A DNA stretch of 62,908 nt from an uncultured Ruminococcus sp. (GTDB lineage Bacteria > Bacillota > Clostridia > Monoglobales > Monoglobaceae), in the NCBI GenBank assembly GCA_902760955.1, contig CACWIG010000005.1, positions 1-62,908 on the forward strand. Direction: 5' to 3'. The position numbers and the translations under genes are program-made. Under the pieces are notes generated by a model. That model worked only from the letters and a program-made list of their open reading frames with translations, was not told the origin of the DNA and searched no databases. Shown here piece after piece: positions 53,368 through 61,424 of this stretch; position 1 is the first letter of the stretch, and every line of letters starts with the position of its first letter.

Positions 53368-54318
53368 ATGTATTATTTGGGTATTGATTTAGGCGGAACG
53401 AATATTGCGGTAGGTATAGTTGACGAAAAGGGTAAGATTTTAAATACAAAGAGTGTACCAACCAAGGCGCAGAGAGAGGACAAAGAAATAATTAAGGATA
53501 TGGCTGATGCTTGCCTGAGCCTGCTTAAAGAAGAAAATCTCAGCCTTGACGATATAGAGTCAGTAGGTGTCGGAAGCCCAGGAAGTATTGACAGCAAAAA
53601 TGGTGTTGTTGTATACACCAACAATCTTAATATGGAAAATTCCAAGGTTGGACCTATGCTTTCAGAATTGCTTGGCGGCAAAAAGGTATATTTGGATAAT
53701 GATGCAAATGTTGCGGCATATGGTGAGTATTATATAAACGGCGACAACAGCGAAAGTTTTGTGTTCATTACATTGGGTACAGGTGTTGGCGGCGGTGTAA
53801 TCATCAACGGAAACATATATCGTGGCTTTAATGGTGCAGGCGGAGAGCTTGGACATATTATAATCAATATGGACGGCGAGCAATGTTCTTGCGGAAACAA
53901 AGGTTGTTGGGAGGCTTATGCATCTGTAACGGCACTTGTTGCTCAGACAAAACGCGCTATGGAAAACAATCCTGACAGTATGATGATTAAGTTTGCTGAG
54001 GAAAAGGGAGTTGTAAACGGCCGTACTGCATTTGAATGTGCAAAAAAGGGCGATAAGGCGGCAGAAGAGGTTGTAAAAGCTTATCAGAACTACATCGCGG
54101 CAGGTATGATAAATATTCTGAATATTTTTCAGCCGCAAAAGATTTTAGTTGGCGGCGGAATAAGCAAAGAGGGCGAATATTTGTTAGGTCCTGTAAGAGA
54201 GATTGTATATAAGGGCGACTATAACAAATATATGAAGAAAGCAGTTATTGAAACCGCAACCCTGTTTAATGATGCAGGTATTATCGGTGCGGCAATGCTT
54301 GCAAAAGAGAATTTATAA
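53368..54318 (+). CDS. glk: ROK-family glucokinase
   Basis: A 316-residue sugar kinase. The phosphate loop is GIDLGGTNIAVG, the conserved active-site Asp is in DNDANVAAYGE, and the ROK zinc motif is GELGHI with CSCGNKGCWEAY. Glucose is the likely substrate by this full pattern, though N-acetylmannosamine or fructose kinases share it. ATG 53368 lies behind TAGGAGAG. It is co-transcribed with manA and followed by a terminator. Confidence 0.9.
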   Translation: MYYLGIDLGGTNIAVGIVDEKGKILNTKSVPTKAQREDKEIIKDMADACLSLLKEENLSLDDIESVGVGSPGSIDSKNGVVVYTNNLNMENSKVGPMLSELLGGKKVYLDNDANVAAYGEYYINGDNSESFVFITLGTGVGGGVIINGNIYRGFNGAGGELGHIIINMDGEQCSCGNKGCWEAYASVTALVAQTKRAMENNPDSMMIKFAEEKGVVNGRTAFECAKKGDKAAEEVVKAYQNYIAAGMINILNIFQPQKILVGGGISKEGEYLLGPVREIVYKGDYNKYMKKAVIETATLFNDAGIIGAAMLAKENL

Positions 54319-54338
54319 CATACATAATTATAAATATA

Positions 54339-54371
54339 TAAAACCGTCGGACAGAGTGTTCCGACGGTTTT
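54339..54371. terminator. terminator of manA-glk
   Basis: AAAACCGTCGGA, loop CAGAGTGT, TCCGACGGTTTT: a perfect 12-bp stem with A- and T-rich flanks. Confidence 0.93.
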
Positions 54372-54483
54372 AAAATGTATTTATATTATGTAAATGAAAA
54401 TTTACATAATATAGGTTGTTTTTTTTCTGAAAATATAATATAATTTATATTGTTTATTCGTATTCATAATAGGAGTGATGTAA

Positions 54484-56217
54484 GTGACGAGTAAGGAACA
54501 AAAAAATTCTCAGACTTTTATAAAAGGTGCCTTAATATTGGGCATAGCTAATTTTGTTACAAAAATAATAGGTGCATTCTTTAAGGTGCCGTTGATTAGT
54601 TTAATCGGCAACGAGGGGAGCGGTTACTTTAATGTTGCATATCAGATATATACCTTTATGTTTATAGTGGCAACGGCAGGTTTCCCTGTGGCTATATCCA
54701 AAATGGTATCTGAAAGCGAAGCCAAAAATTCTTATAATGATGCAAAAAAGGTATTCAGAGTTGCGTTTATGTTCCTATTTGTTGTGGGTATCGTGGGAAC
54801 CCTCATACTGCTTTTGCTGTCCGATAAGCTGGCGGTATTGGTTGGTATCCCTGATGCATCAATGGGAATAGCTGTTATTGCGCCTGCAATATTCTTTGTG
54901 GCAATGTCATCTGCTTATCGTGGCTATTTTCAGGGTAAGCAGGATATGTACCCCACCGCATTCAGCGAGGTTGTAGAGTCCGCAGGCAAAATGATAATAG
55001 GTCTTGTTATGGCGGCATTTTTTATGAAAATGAGTATTGATGGCTCAATAGGTAAGGCGATTGATTTTGCCGCAGGCAAGATTTCGGATGCGCATACTCA
55101 GACTATTTTTTCGTCAACGGGTGCTATATTCGGTGTTACAGCAGGTACATTCCTTGCAAGCTGTTTGTTGACAGTTATATATATTGTTAAAAAGAGAAAG
55201 AGAGAAAAGTCAGGCGATATCCCTCGCGGAAACAGAGATATATTGCTGTCGCTTATAAAGATTGCAATTCCTATTACAATCGGTGCGTCGGTGTCGAGCC
55301 TTACAACTCTTATAGATATGGGTACAATATGCAGAAGATTGGTTGTAAGACCCGAAGTATTTGAAAAGTATGCCTTTATGTTCAGCGAGGGCAGTGAGTT
55401 TTTTGCACAGGCGTTGGAAGGCGGTTGGGATGCTACCACAACACTTACCCATAAGGCCACAACCCTTTACGGAATGTATACGGGCAAGGCATTGACAATG
55501 TTCAATCTGCCTCTTACCTTGATTGTTGCTCTCGGAACAAGCGTTGTGCCTGCCATATCTTCTGCGGTTGCAAGAAAAAGCAGCATTGAGGCACGCGGTA
55601 TCACCGAAAGCACGCTGAGAATAGCTATGTTGTTTGCCGCACCCTGCGCCTTCGGTATGGCGGTATTGTCTAAGGAAATATTGAATTTACTGTTCGGAAC
55701 ATATGATGCGGCTTCGGTGCTGTCAATTCTATCCTTTGCAATTATTCCTGTTGCAATCGTTCAGGTTACCAACTCTATTTTGCAGGCGTACGGACGTGTG
55801 TATGTGCCTGTCGTAAATATGATTGTCGGCGGTGCAGTAAAGGTTCTGGTAAACTTCTTCTGTATTCCGTATCTCGGTATAGATGGCGCTCCTGTGGGAA
55901 CGGGGGTGTGCTACTTGATTATTGCAATACTAAATATAAGGGCAATAATCAAAACATCGGGCGTTAAGATTAATTGGATAGACTTTATAGTAAGACCATT
56001 GGTTGCGGCATTGATAATGGGTGCGGTCGGATATATTTTGTCAACATTTATTCCTGTTGGAAGGTTTATGTGTATTGTGGAAATTGGAATTTGTGTTGTT
56101 GCATACGCAGTCGCTGTTTTGTTTATAGTTAAGGCACTCAGACGCGAGGACGTTTTAACTTTGCCAAAGGGCGAGAAAATTGCTGACATTTTAGATAGAT
56201 TTAAGGTGTTGAGATAG
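54484..56217 (+). CDS. YabM/SpoVB-like lipid or polysaccharide flippase (MOP superfamily)
   Basis: A 577-residue membrane protein with about 14 hydrophobic segments of the MurJ/SpoVB (PST) type. It starts at GTG 54484 behind AGGAGTGAT. The N-terminal FIKGALILGIANFVTKIIGA and GYFNVAYQIY are family motifs. An extra soluble-like stretch with SEGSEFFAQALEGGWDATTT lies about 300-320. mazG and rqcP follow, matching Bacillus yabM-yabN-yabO, so YabM is the best equivalent. Confidence 0.85.
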   Translation: MTSKEQKNSQTFIKGALILGIANFVTKIIGAFFKVPLISLIGNEGSGYFNVAYQIYTFMFIVATAGFPVAISKMVSESEAKNSYNDAKKVFRVAFMFLFVVGIVGTLILLLLSDKLAVLVGIPDASMGIAVIAPAIFFVAMSSAYRGYFQGKQDMYPTAFSEVVESAGKMIIGLVMAAFFMKMSIDGSIGKAIDFAAGKISDAHTQTIFSSTGAIFGVTAGTFLASCLLTVIYIVKKRKREKSGDIPRGNRDILLSLIKIAIPITIGASVSSLTTLIDMGTICRRLVVRPEVFEKYAFMFSEGSEFFAQALEGGWDATTTLTHKATTLYGMYTGKALTMFNLPLTLIVALGTSVVPAISSAVARKSSIEARGITESTLRIAMLFAAPCAFGMAVLSKEILNLLFGTYDAASVLSILSFAIIPVAIVQVTNSILQAYGRVYVPVVNMIVGGAVKVLVNFFCIPYLGIDGAPVGTGVCYLIIAILNIRAIIKTSGVKINWIDFIVRPLVAALIMGAVGYILSTFIPVGRFMCIVEIGICVVAYAVAVLFIVKALRREDVLTLPKGEKIADILDRFKVLR

Positions 56218-56231
56218 GAGAAAAGATAGTT

Positions 56232-56888
56232 ATGGAACTAAAGAATGGGAAATATACATTTGACGAATTGGTGAAAATCATTGAAAAGCTGAGAAGTCCC
56301 AACGGCTGTCCCTGGGATAGAGAGCAAACCCACGAGAGTATTCGCAATAGTATGATAGAGGAAGCATATGAGCTTGTGGAAGCAATAGACGGCGGAAAAG
56401 GCGAAAAAATTGCGGACGAAAGCGGAGATGTTCTCTTGCAAGTTGTTCTTCACGCTCAAATCGGTAAGGATAACGGCGAATACGATATAAATGATGTTAC
56501 CGATATGATAAGCAGAAAGATGATTCACAGACATCCTCACGTTTTTGGTGAGGTATCGGTGGAAAACAGCGACGAGGTTCTGACAAATTGGGACGCAATT
56601 AAGCGTGCGGATAGGGAACAGACCAGCATCGCAGACGACCTTAGGGGCGTATCAACGTACATTCCCACATTGATGCGTGCTAAAAAAATATGCAAAAAAG
56701 CCAAAAAGGCAGGATATGAATACAGCACACAGCCTGTGGGTGCAAGCTCTGAGAAGGAGTTTGGAAAGCTGTTGTTTGATATTGCGGTTGCGGCAGGAGA
56801 AAAGGGAATTGACCCTGAGGTTGCACTAAATGGATATATCGGCAAGTTTATAAATGATTTTGCGGAGTTTGAGAAAAATAAGGATTGA
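56232..56888 (+). CDS. mazG: nucleoside triphosphate pyrophosphohydrolase MazG
   Basis: A 218-residue all-alpha NTP pyrophosphohydrolase. The Mg-binding EEAYELVEAI...DESGD set (ExxE12-28ExxD) is present (about 39-66). LRSPNGCPWDREQTHESI and MIHRHPHVFGEV are family blocks. A shorter second half may be catalytically weaker than in E. coli MazG (263 residues). It lies 14 bp after the flippase gene, with a clear gene order match to Bacillus yabN, where the MazG domain is fused to a methylase-like domain that is absent here. Confidence 0.92.
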   Translation: MELKNGKYTFDELVKIIEKLRSPNGCPWDREQTHESIRNSMIEEAYELVEAIDGGKGEKIADESGDVLLQVVLHAQIGKDNGEYDINDVTDMISRKMIHRHPHVFGEVSVENSDEVLTNWDAIKRADREQTSIADDLRGVSTYIPTLMRAKKICKKAKKAGYEYSTQPVGASSEKEFGKLLFDIAVAAGEKGIDPEVALNGYIGKFINDFAEFEKNKD

Positions 56889-56903
56889 GAGAGGGAAATT
56901 AAA

Positions 56904-57143
56904 ATGCGGCTTGATAAATATTTAAAAATTTCAAGATTGATAAAGCGCCGTACTGTTGCCAACGAGGCGTGTGACGCAGGCAGAGTGAGCGTAAATGGTA
57001 AGGTAGTAAGAGCATCATATGATGTTAAGGTGGGCGACGAGATAACTATTAACTTTGGTGCAAAGCCCTTATCGGTAAGGGTTTTAGAAGTTAAAGAAAC
57101 CGCTTTTAAGGATGATGCAAAAAATATGTACGAGGCAATATAA
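56904..57143 (+). CDS. rqcP: RqcP, S4-domain ribosome quality control protein
   Basis: A 79-residue S4 RNA-binding protein (YabO). MRLDKYLKISRLIKRRTVAN is the typical opening, and GRVSVNGKVVRASYDVKVGDE completes the S4 fold. In Bacillus RqcP works with RqcH in adding alanine tails to stalled peptides on 50S subunits. It lies 15 bp after mazG in the same order as yabN-yabO. Confidence 0.92.
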   Translation: MRLDKYLKISRLIKRRTVANEACDAGRVSVNGKVVRASYDVKVGDEITINFGAKPLSVRVLEVKETAFKDDAKNMYEAI

Positions 57144-57210
57144 AAAAATTTAAAAAATTTTTTATTTTTTACAACAAAAAGACAATCTCGATTGTATTAT
57201 AAGTGTAAAG

Positions 57211-57290
57211 ACCTCATAGAGAGGCATACTCTTACTGAAAATCACCTGCACCGTAAGAGAAACTTAAAATAAAACATATGTCGATGCAGG
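57211..57290 (+). promoter_or_regulatory. pseudoknot leader of the stalk-domain protein gene
   Basis: A hairpin CCTC-ATAGA-GAGG (57211-57224 region) is followed by two interleaved helices. Helix a is CTCTTAC (57229-57235) with GTAAGAG (57253-57259). Helix b is CCTGCA (57245-57250) with TGCAGG (57285-57290). Because the left arm of b lies inside the loop of a and its right arm lies outside, they make an H-type pseudoknot. The right arm of b ends 5 nt before the ribosome site GGAATGGAG of the next gene. The geometry is that of a translation-controlling riboswitch. No known class is recognised. Confidence 0.65.
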
Positions 57291-57309
57291 ACGACGGAAT
57301 GGAGAAAAT

Positions 57310-58245
57310 ATGAAAAAGATTATCAGTACTTTACTTATCGTATTTGTAATGGCAAGTATGGCAGTATGGGCAGACGAGCCGGCACTTATTTCGGCACAGG
57401 ATGAGAATGTGGCAAGTCCGCAGATTGAAGCAAACGTAATTTGTTCAATAGGAAAGATTACCGAAGCAAATGATGGTTACATCCTTGTTGAAACAGCAGA
57501 TGAGAACGTAATTCAGTTCAATTATGACGAGAGCACATATGTGATTGACGCTGAAACTGTTACTCCTGTTGCTATTGCAGACAGAAAAAATGACAATGTT
57601 ATTGTTTATCACAGCCCTGCTATGACAAGAAGCTTACCGCCTCAGTCATATGCATACTCAATCATTGCCAATGTTGAGAACGAAATGGGTAACCCTGTTT
57701 ACGCAGTTGTAGAAGATGTTGAGAAAACAGAGGATGGTCTTAAGCTTACTACAAACGGCGGCTCAATCGTTGTAACTGTTTCAAATGAGGCAGAGGTTAC
57801 ACCTTATCGCACAAAGAACATTGTAACTCTTGAGGATATAACTGTAAATTCTAAAGTTTTAGTATGGTATGATATTCTCACAATGAGTATCCCTGCCTAT
57901 GCAAACACCGACAGAGTTGTAATTCTTGAAAGAGGAGCAGAGGAAGGCTTAGTCGTAAACGGCGTTGCTATCGCACTTCAGGATGACGAACAGCCATATG
58001 TTGAAAACGAGGTTCAGATGTTACCCCTCAGAACAGTTGCTGAAGCATTAGGCTGCACAGTTACCTGGAATGAGGAAGATGCAAGCGTAACAGTAGAAAA
58101 GGATGACGTATCAAGCGTAGTTTATATTGATGAAGTAAATGACATTAACTTCAGAGCTATAACACGTTCTGTCAACGGCAAATATCATGCAGTATTAAAC
58201 GGCAGTAAAACTTATATCGAAGAAAGCTTCTTTAATCAGTTTTAA
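57310..58245 (+). CDS. secreted protein with C-terminal stalk (copper amine oxidase N-like) domain
   Basis: A 311-residue secreted protein. A signal peptide (about 1-21, MKKIISTLLIVFVMASMAVW then A) is followed by a beta-rich N-terminal region with OB-like strands (about 40-220) and a stalk domain (about 225-311; GVAIALQDDEQPYVENEVQM and LPLRTVAEALGCTVTWNEED are diagnostic). Such domains are common in surface proteins of Clostridia. It is translated from GGAATGGAG right after the pseudoknot leader and ends before a strong terminator. The exact function is unknown. Confidence 0.82.
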   Translation: MKKIISTLLIVFVMASMAVWADEPALISAQDENVASPQIEANVICSIGKITEANDGYILVETADENVIQFNYDESTYVIDAETVTPVAIADRKNDNVIVYHSPAMTRSLPPQSYAYSIIANVENEMGNPVYAVVEDVEKTEDGLKLTTNGGSIVVTVSNEAEVTPYRTKNIVTLEDITVNSKVLVWYDILTMSIPAYANTDRVVILERGAEEGLVVNGVAIALQDDEQPYVENEVQMLPLRTVAEALGCTVTWNEEDASVTVEKDDVSSVVYIDEVNDINFRAITRSVNGKYHAVLNGSKTYIEESFFNQF

Positions 58246-58261
58246 TCCTACTCCATTATAA

Positions 58262-58303
58262 AAAAGATAAGTACCCATCTCCCCCGGGTACTTATCTTTT
58301 TTT
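58262..58303. terminator. bidirectional terminator between the stalk gene and the YhcH-family gene
   Basis: AAAGATAAGTACCC, 9-nt loop, GGGTACTTATCTTT, then T. It serves both convergent genes. Confidence 0.93.
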
Positions 58304-58308
58304 AGGTG

Positions 58309-58755
58309 TTATTTAAGAATTTTTACAAGAACCTTTTTCACGGGAACGCTCTCGTTCAGCTTCATCCCTGGTCTGTGTATGTCATTTGGGAACAATATTA
58401 CAAACTCTCCTGCTTTAAGCGGAACACGCAACGGGTCTTTTGCATCAAAAAATTCTACATCTCTCTCTTTGTTATAGTCAGAAGTTAAGATGCTTTCCTC
58501 CCGCTGTTTCCATTCAATTACCTCAACCCCTGATACAATGTACTGTATATCAAGATAATCTGTATGACCCTCGTACGCGCCTTCTGTTTTGCTGTCATAT
58601 TCCTGAACAACCGCAAAAACATCTGTTCCGTCCAGGTCATATCTGCCCACAGGTAGATTTTCTTTACAACATTTTTCTATAAAGTCAAAGCCTGTTTGTA
58701 AACCTTTGTTTATGCTCAAATACTGATTTTTGTTTTTTAAATTGTCAATTATCAT
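58309..58755 (-). CDS. YhcH/YjgK/YiaL family protein (DUF386)
   Basis: A 148-residue cupin-like protein related to NanQ/YhcH, which act in sugar (for instance sialic acid) anomer handling. EGHTDYLDIQYIVSGVE and FVILFPNDIHRPGM (His pair and Asp of the metal site) are family blocks. RBS AAAGGAG precedes the ATG. No sugar gene neighbours it directly, so its substrate is unknown. Confidence 0.87.
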   Translation of the reverse strand: MIIDNLKNKNQYLSINKGLQTGFDFIEKCCKENLPVGRYDLDGTDVFAVVQEYDSKTEGAYEGHTDYLDIQYIVSGVEVIEWKQREESILTSDYNKERDVEFFDAKDPLRVPLKAGEFVILFPNDIHRPGMKLNESVPVKKVLVKILK

Positions 58756-58800
58756 TAATATTTCTCCTTTACTTATATTTTGGTTTCATTGTATGTATAA

Positions 58801-58908
58801 AAATTCAAAATAATTTTGTTGAATAATTGACCAAAGTCCATATGTAGGGGACGGCGTCCCCGACGTCCCGTAAAGCCCAACTGTAATGATAAAAATTATT
58901 TTGAATTT
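58801..58908 (+). mobile_element. MITE-like element, copy D, interrupted by a hairpin element
   Basis: 108 bp with 17-bp terminal inverted repeats (AAATTCAAAATAATTTT and complement). The left arm of the internal hairpin (CAGTTGCC in copy B) is replaced by an alpha-type hairpin at 58843-58870, while the right arm AGCCCAACTG remains. Copies A, B, C and E have the uninterrupted form. Confidence 0.9.
58843..58870. repeat. TGTAGGG hairpin element, type alpha, inside MITE copy D
   Basis: TGTAGGGGACGGCG followed by TCCCCGACGTCCCG. It replaces about 8 bp of the MITE interior, showing that these hairpins move or are copied as discrete units. Confidence 0.9.
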
Positions 58909-58940
58909 CAGGTCCTCTTTTGTCCCGTTTGGTTACAATC

Positions 58941-59786
58941 TTAATTTTCCTTTACTTTACCGATTAAACAACATATAAAAAATACAATTATTTCAGCCGC
59001 AACAATTGTTGAACCCACAGGCGTTCCGCCGAGTATAGAAATCAAAATTCCCACGACAGAACATACAACAGATAAAACTGCCGAACAGATAATCACGCTT
59101 TTAAAGCTCTTGCACAACCGCATAGATGAAAGGGATGGAAATATAACAAGTGCCGAAATCAACAACGAACCGACTAAGTTCATTGCAAGCACGATTATAA
59201 TTGCAATAATAACCGCAATCAATAAATTGTAAAGATTTGCCTTTACACCTGTCGCCTGTGCAAAATCCTCATCAAAGGTGACAGAGAATATCTTGTTGTA
59301 AAATATAATAAAAACAAGTATAGTCAGCACCGAAAAGCCAATACAAACCCACACATCAACAGGCGACAGTGTCAATATTGATGTAGAGCCGAACAATGTG
59401 GAGCATACATCTCCCGATAAATTTGAGGAGGCCGAGAATATGTTTAACAACAAATATCCTATTGCCAAAGCCCCCACAGAGAGCATAGCAATGGCGGCAT
59501 CGCCCTGTATCTTGGCGTTTTTGCCTCGGCTTATCAAAATTATCGCACACAGCACGGTGATGGGCAAAACAAGTAATGTTTCGTTTGTAAGTCTTAATAC
59601 GCCTGCAATAGCCATAGCACCAAATGCCACGTGGGACAATCCGTCACCAATAAACGAAAATCTTTTTAAAACAAGTGTAACGCCCAAAAGAGAGGAGCAA
59701 AGAGAAATCAACACACCCACAATAATTGCGTATTTAACAAAAGGATACTGAAAATATATTCTAAGGGTTTCAATAATATTAATCAC
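58941..59786 (-). CDS. znuB: zinc/manganese-type ABC transporter permease
   Basis: A 281-residue membrane permease of the ABC-3 family with about eight hydrophobic segments. GVTLVLKRFSFIGDGLSHVAFGA (residues about 35-57) is the family signature. GTG 59786, eight bases after AGGGGG, is preferred to GTG 59795, which abuts it. Its first 8 bp overlap the end of the ATPase gene. The operon has no binding-protein gene (znuA). The metal is inferred to be zinc from the Zur-like regulator next to it. Confidence 0.87.
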   Translation of the reverse strand: MINIIETLRIYFQYPFVKYAIIVGVLISLCSSLLGVTLVLKRFSFIGDGLSHVAFGAMAIAGVLRLTNETLLVLPITVLCAIILISRGKNAKIQGDAAIAMLSVGALAIGYLLLNIFSASSNLSGDVCSTLFGSTSILTLSPVDVWVCIGFSVLTILVFIIFYNKIFSVTFDEDFAQATGVKANLYNLLIAVIIAIIIVLAMNLVGSLLISALVIFPSLSSMRLCKSFKSVIICSAVLSVVCSVVGILISILGGTPVGSTIVAAEIIVFFICCLIGKVKEN

Positions 59787-60486
59787 ACTCAGCACCCCCT
59801 AAAAATTTTTTGCTGATATCCCTCTTTAAATATTCTTCTTTAGAGCCAAAGAAAAGAGGTTTTTTCTCTAAGTGTAAAATTTTATTGGCATATTCCGTTG
59901 CGGCAGAAATATCGTGAGAAACCATAATGACTGTTATACCTTCATTGTTTAACTTTTTGATTATGGAATACATCTCCTCTGATGCAATGGCATCAAGTCC
60001 TGATACAGGTTCGTCAAGAACAATCATTTTGTCGGCTGCACATAAAGCTCTTGCAAGCAGTACCCTTTGTTGCTGGCCACCCGAAAGTTCACGATAGCAT
60101 CTTTTTTTCAAGGACTCTATACCAAGCCTTTCCATATTTAAAACGGCACGCTTTTTGTCCTGTTTGGAATAAAAGGGTCTTAATCCGCAATGGTTAAGAC
60201 ATCCCGAAACCACTATTTCAAAGCACGAAGCAGGAAAGTCACGTTGAACAACAGTTTGCTGAGGCAGATAACCTATTTCGTTTCTGCTCAATCCGTCACC
60301 GAATACAATCTCCCCTGAATTTGGTACTATTAAACCAAGCGACGCCTTTAAAAACGTGCTCTTGCCTGCGCCGTTTTCGCCTACTACGCACAAGTAATCA
60401 CCTTTTTTAATTTCAATATTCAATTCTTCAACTACTGTTTTCCCTTCATATCCCAGGGAAACATTTATGCAAGATAATTGTGCCAT
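59779..60486 (-). CDS. znuC: zinc/manganese-type ABC transporter ATP-binding protein
   Basis: A 235-residue ATPase. Walker A is GENGAGKST, Q-loop LPQQTV, signature LSGGQQQ, Walker B MIVLDEPVSGLD and His switch VSHD. ZnuC/MntB-like by length and by neighbours. It follows the Fur-family gene by 24 bp, with the permease overlapping its end, so all three are co-transcribed from the promoter at 60939. Confidence 0.9.
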   Translation of the reverse strand: MAQLSCINVSLGYEGKTVVEELNIEIKKGDYLCVVGENGAGKSTFLKASLGLIVPNSGEIVFGDGLSRNEIGYLPQQTVVQRDFPASCFEIVVSGCLNHCGLRPFYSKQDKKRAVLNMERLGIESLKKRCYRELSGGQQQRVLLARALCAADKMIVLDEPVSGLDAIASEEMYSIIKKLNNEGITVIMVSHDISAATEYANKILHLEKKPLFFGSKEEYLKRDISKKFLGGAECD

Positions 60487-60510
60487 CTATTGTCACACCC
60501 CTAACTATTT

Positions 60511-60906
60511 TCAGCTCTTTTGACATTGTTTGCACTTGCCGTAGATAATGGTCCCGGGCTCATCTACAACAAAGCTGTTGTCAGATAACAGCTTTGCTAT
60601 TCTGTCAGAGCTGTTTTTGTCAACACACTGCACTCTGCCGCAGACGTTGCACTTTATGTGCAAGTGCGAGTGGCACTTTTCTTGCTCACAAAATTGATAC
60701 AGAGCTGTGTTGCCGTCCTTTGCAAAGGACTTTCTGATAACGCCTTGCTCTGTAAGTGCCGATAGATTTCTGTATATTGCGCTGATGCTTATATTATCAA
60801 GCCTTAAATGTATATCCTCGGCAGATAAAAGTTCGTCTTTATGCTCCTGCAAAAAGGTGAGTAATCCTTTTCTTTTGGCGGTTGAATATACTTTCACTTG
60901 TATCAC
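60511..60906 (-). CDS. zur: Fur-family metal-responsive repressor, probably Zur
   Basis: A 131-residue repressor. The winged helix (about 1-80) has SAIYRNLSALTEQGV, the Fur family recognition helix. The regulatory domain keeps HLHIKCNVCG and CKQC (structural zinc CxxC pairs), with an HSHLHIKC metal region. Its position as first gene of a znuCB operon with an operator over the start site suggests zinc-dependent autoregulation. Other Fur-like metals (Fe, Mn) cannot be excluded. Confidence 0.85.
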   Translation of the reverse strand: MIQVKVYSTAKRKGLLTFLQEHKDELLSAEDIHLRLDNISISAIYRNLSALTEQGVIRKSFAKDGNTALYQFCEQEKCHSHLHIKCNVCGRVQCVDKNSSDRIAKLLSDNSFVVDEPGTIIYGKCKQCQKS

Positions 60907-60915
60907 CCCAATATA

Positions 60916-60938
60916 AATTTGCGATTTATTCGCAAATT
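60916..60938. promoter_or_regulatory. Fur/Zur-type operator palindrome
   Basis: AATTTGCGA, TTTAT, TCGCAAATT: a perfect 9-5-9 inverted repeat. It begins directly downstream of the -10 element of the zur-znuCB promoter, so repressor binding would cover the start of transcription. Its symmetry resembles Zur boxes in Firmicutes. Confidence 0.75.
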
Positions 60939-60967
60939 ATTGTATCACAGAAGTTGAAATAAGTCAA
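60939..60967 (-). promoter_or_regulatory. promoter of zur-znuC-znuB
   Basis: On the minus strand TTGACT (60962-60967), 17-nt spacer, TACAAT (60939-60944). Confidence 0.8.
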
Positions 60968-60987
60968 CTGTAATTTACCAATCCTAT

Positions 60988-61019
60988 AACTCGATTTTCT
61001 GTGAAATTGAGTTTTTATT
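60988..61019 (+). terminator. possible plus-strand terminator with no gene upstream
   Basis: AACTCGATTT, loop TCTGTG, AAATTGAGTT (one G-U pair), then a T-rich tail. No plus-strand gene precedes it, so it may end a short RNA or be fortuitous. Confidence 0.4.
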
Positions 61020-61107
61020 GAAATCTCGCAGAGAAATTGAATTGTAGATATCTTTTTATACGCATAATTGGTGGTGTGACAAAGTTCCGCACATTATAAA
61101 CAATAAC

Positions 61108-61148
61108 AGAGATTTTATAAAATCTGTCAAACGTGTTATAAAATCTCT
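61108..61148. terminator. 13-bp perfect hairpin upstream of the toxin locus
   Basis: AGAGATTTTATAA (61108-61120) and TTATAAAATCTCT (61136-61148), followed by TTTTGCTTT on the plus strand. It probably insulates the toxin-antitoxin locus. Confidence 0.6.
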
Positions 61149-61189
61149 TTTGCTTTATATACAATGAGGAGGAGTTTTGTAAAAAGATG

Positions 61190-61218
61190 TTGAAATAATA
61201 TAAAATATGTTGTATAAT
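61190..61218 (+). promoter_or_regulatory. promoter of the putative toxin mRNA
   Basis: TTGAAA at 61190-61195, 17-nt spacer, TATAAT at 61213-61218. Predicted start near 61225. Confidence 0.85.
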
Positions 61219-61224
61219 ATTTCT

Positions 61225-61317
61225 GTCGGAGAAATCTGACAGGCAGTTCGGGAATGAACATTCCGTGGACGGCTCGCCCCAAACCCCATTACATAATGGA
61301 AAGGGGGTGGTTGCTTT
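61225..61317 (+). promoter_or_regulatory. structured 5' leader of the putative toxin mRNA
   Basis: The leader carries AGGCAGTTCG and GAAC (61241-61258), which can pair with GTTC and CGAACTGCCT downstream of the gene (61447-61462). Near the gene, CCATTA-CA-TAATGG and CCCC can pair with the GGGGG ribosome site (61303-61307) and hide it. Long-range 5'-3' pairing and a hidden ribosome site are features of type I toxin mRNAs. Confidence 0.6.
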
Positions 61318-61392
61318 ATGGGAAAAATGTTATTAAGAATATTGGTTTTTACAATAATCTTTTTGATTGTTTTCGATACAAAAGCAAATTAG
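61318..61392 (+). CDS. 24-residue hydrophobic peptide, probable type I toxin
   Basis: A very short gene behind an unusually strong ribosome site (AAAGGGGGTGG, 7 nt spacing). The product starts MGKMLLRILVF, has one central hydrophobic helix of about 16 residues rich in Ile, Leu, Phe and Val, and ends in a polar DTKAN tail: the layout of membrane-damaging type I toxins. It has its own promoter (61190), a bidirectional terminator overlapping its stop, and a consensus antisense promoter (61475) reading back over the 3' end. I do not recognise a named family. Confidence 0.75.
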   Translation: MGKMLLRILVFTIIFLIVFDTKAN

Positions 61393-61424
61393 TCGCCCAC
61401 ACGTCCAAATGTAGCGACTAATTT
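61386..61424. terminator. bidirectional terminator over the toxin stop codon
   Basis: AAATTAGTCGC (61386-61396) and GCGACTAATTT (61414-61424), 11-bp perfect. T-rich on both sides (TTTTTAG on plus; TTTGCTTTTG on minus). On the minus strand it ends the putative antitoxin RNA. Confidence 0.85.

Noticed and set aside
57211..57290. c-di-GMP-I or -II riboswitch
   Set aside because: The target and pseudoknot would suit, but the conserved nucleotides of neither class are found.
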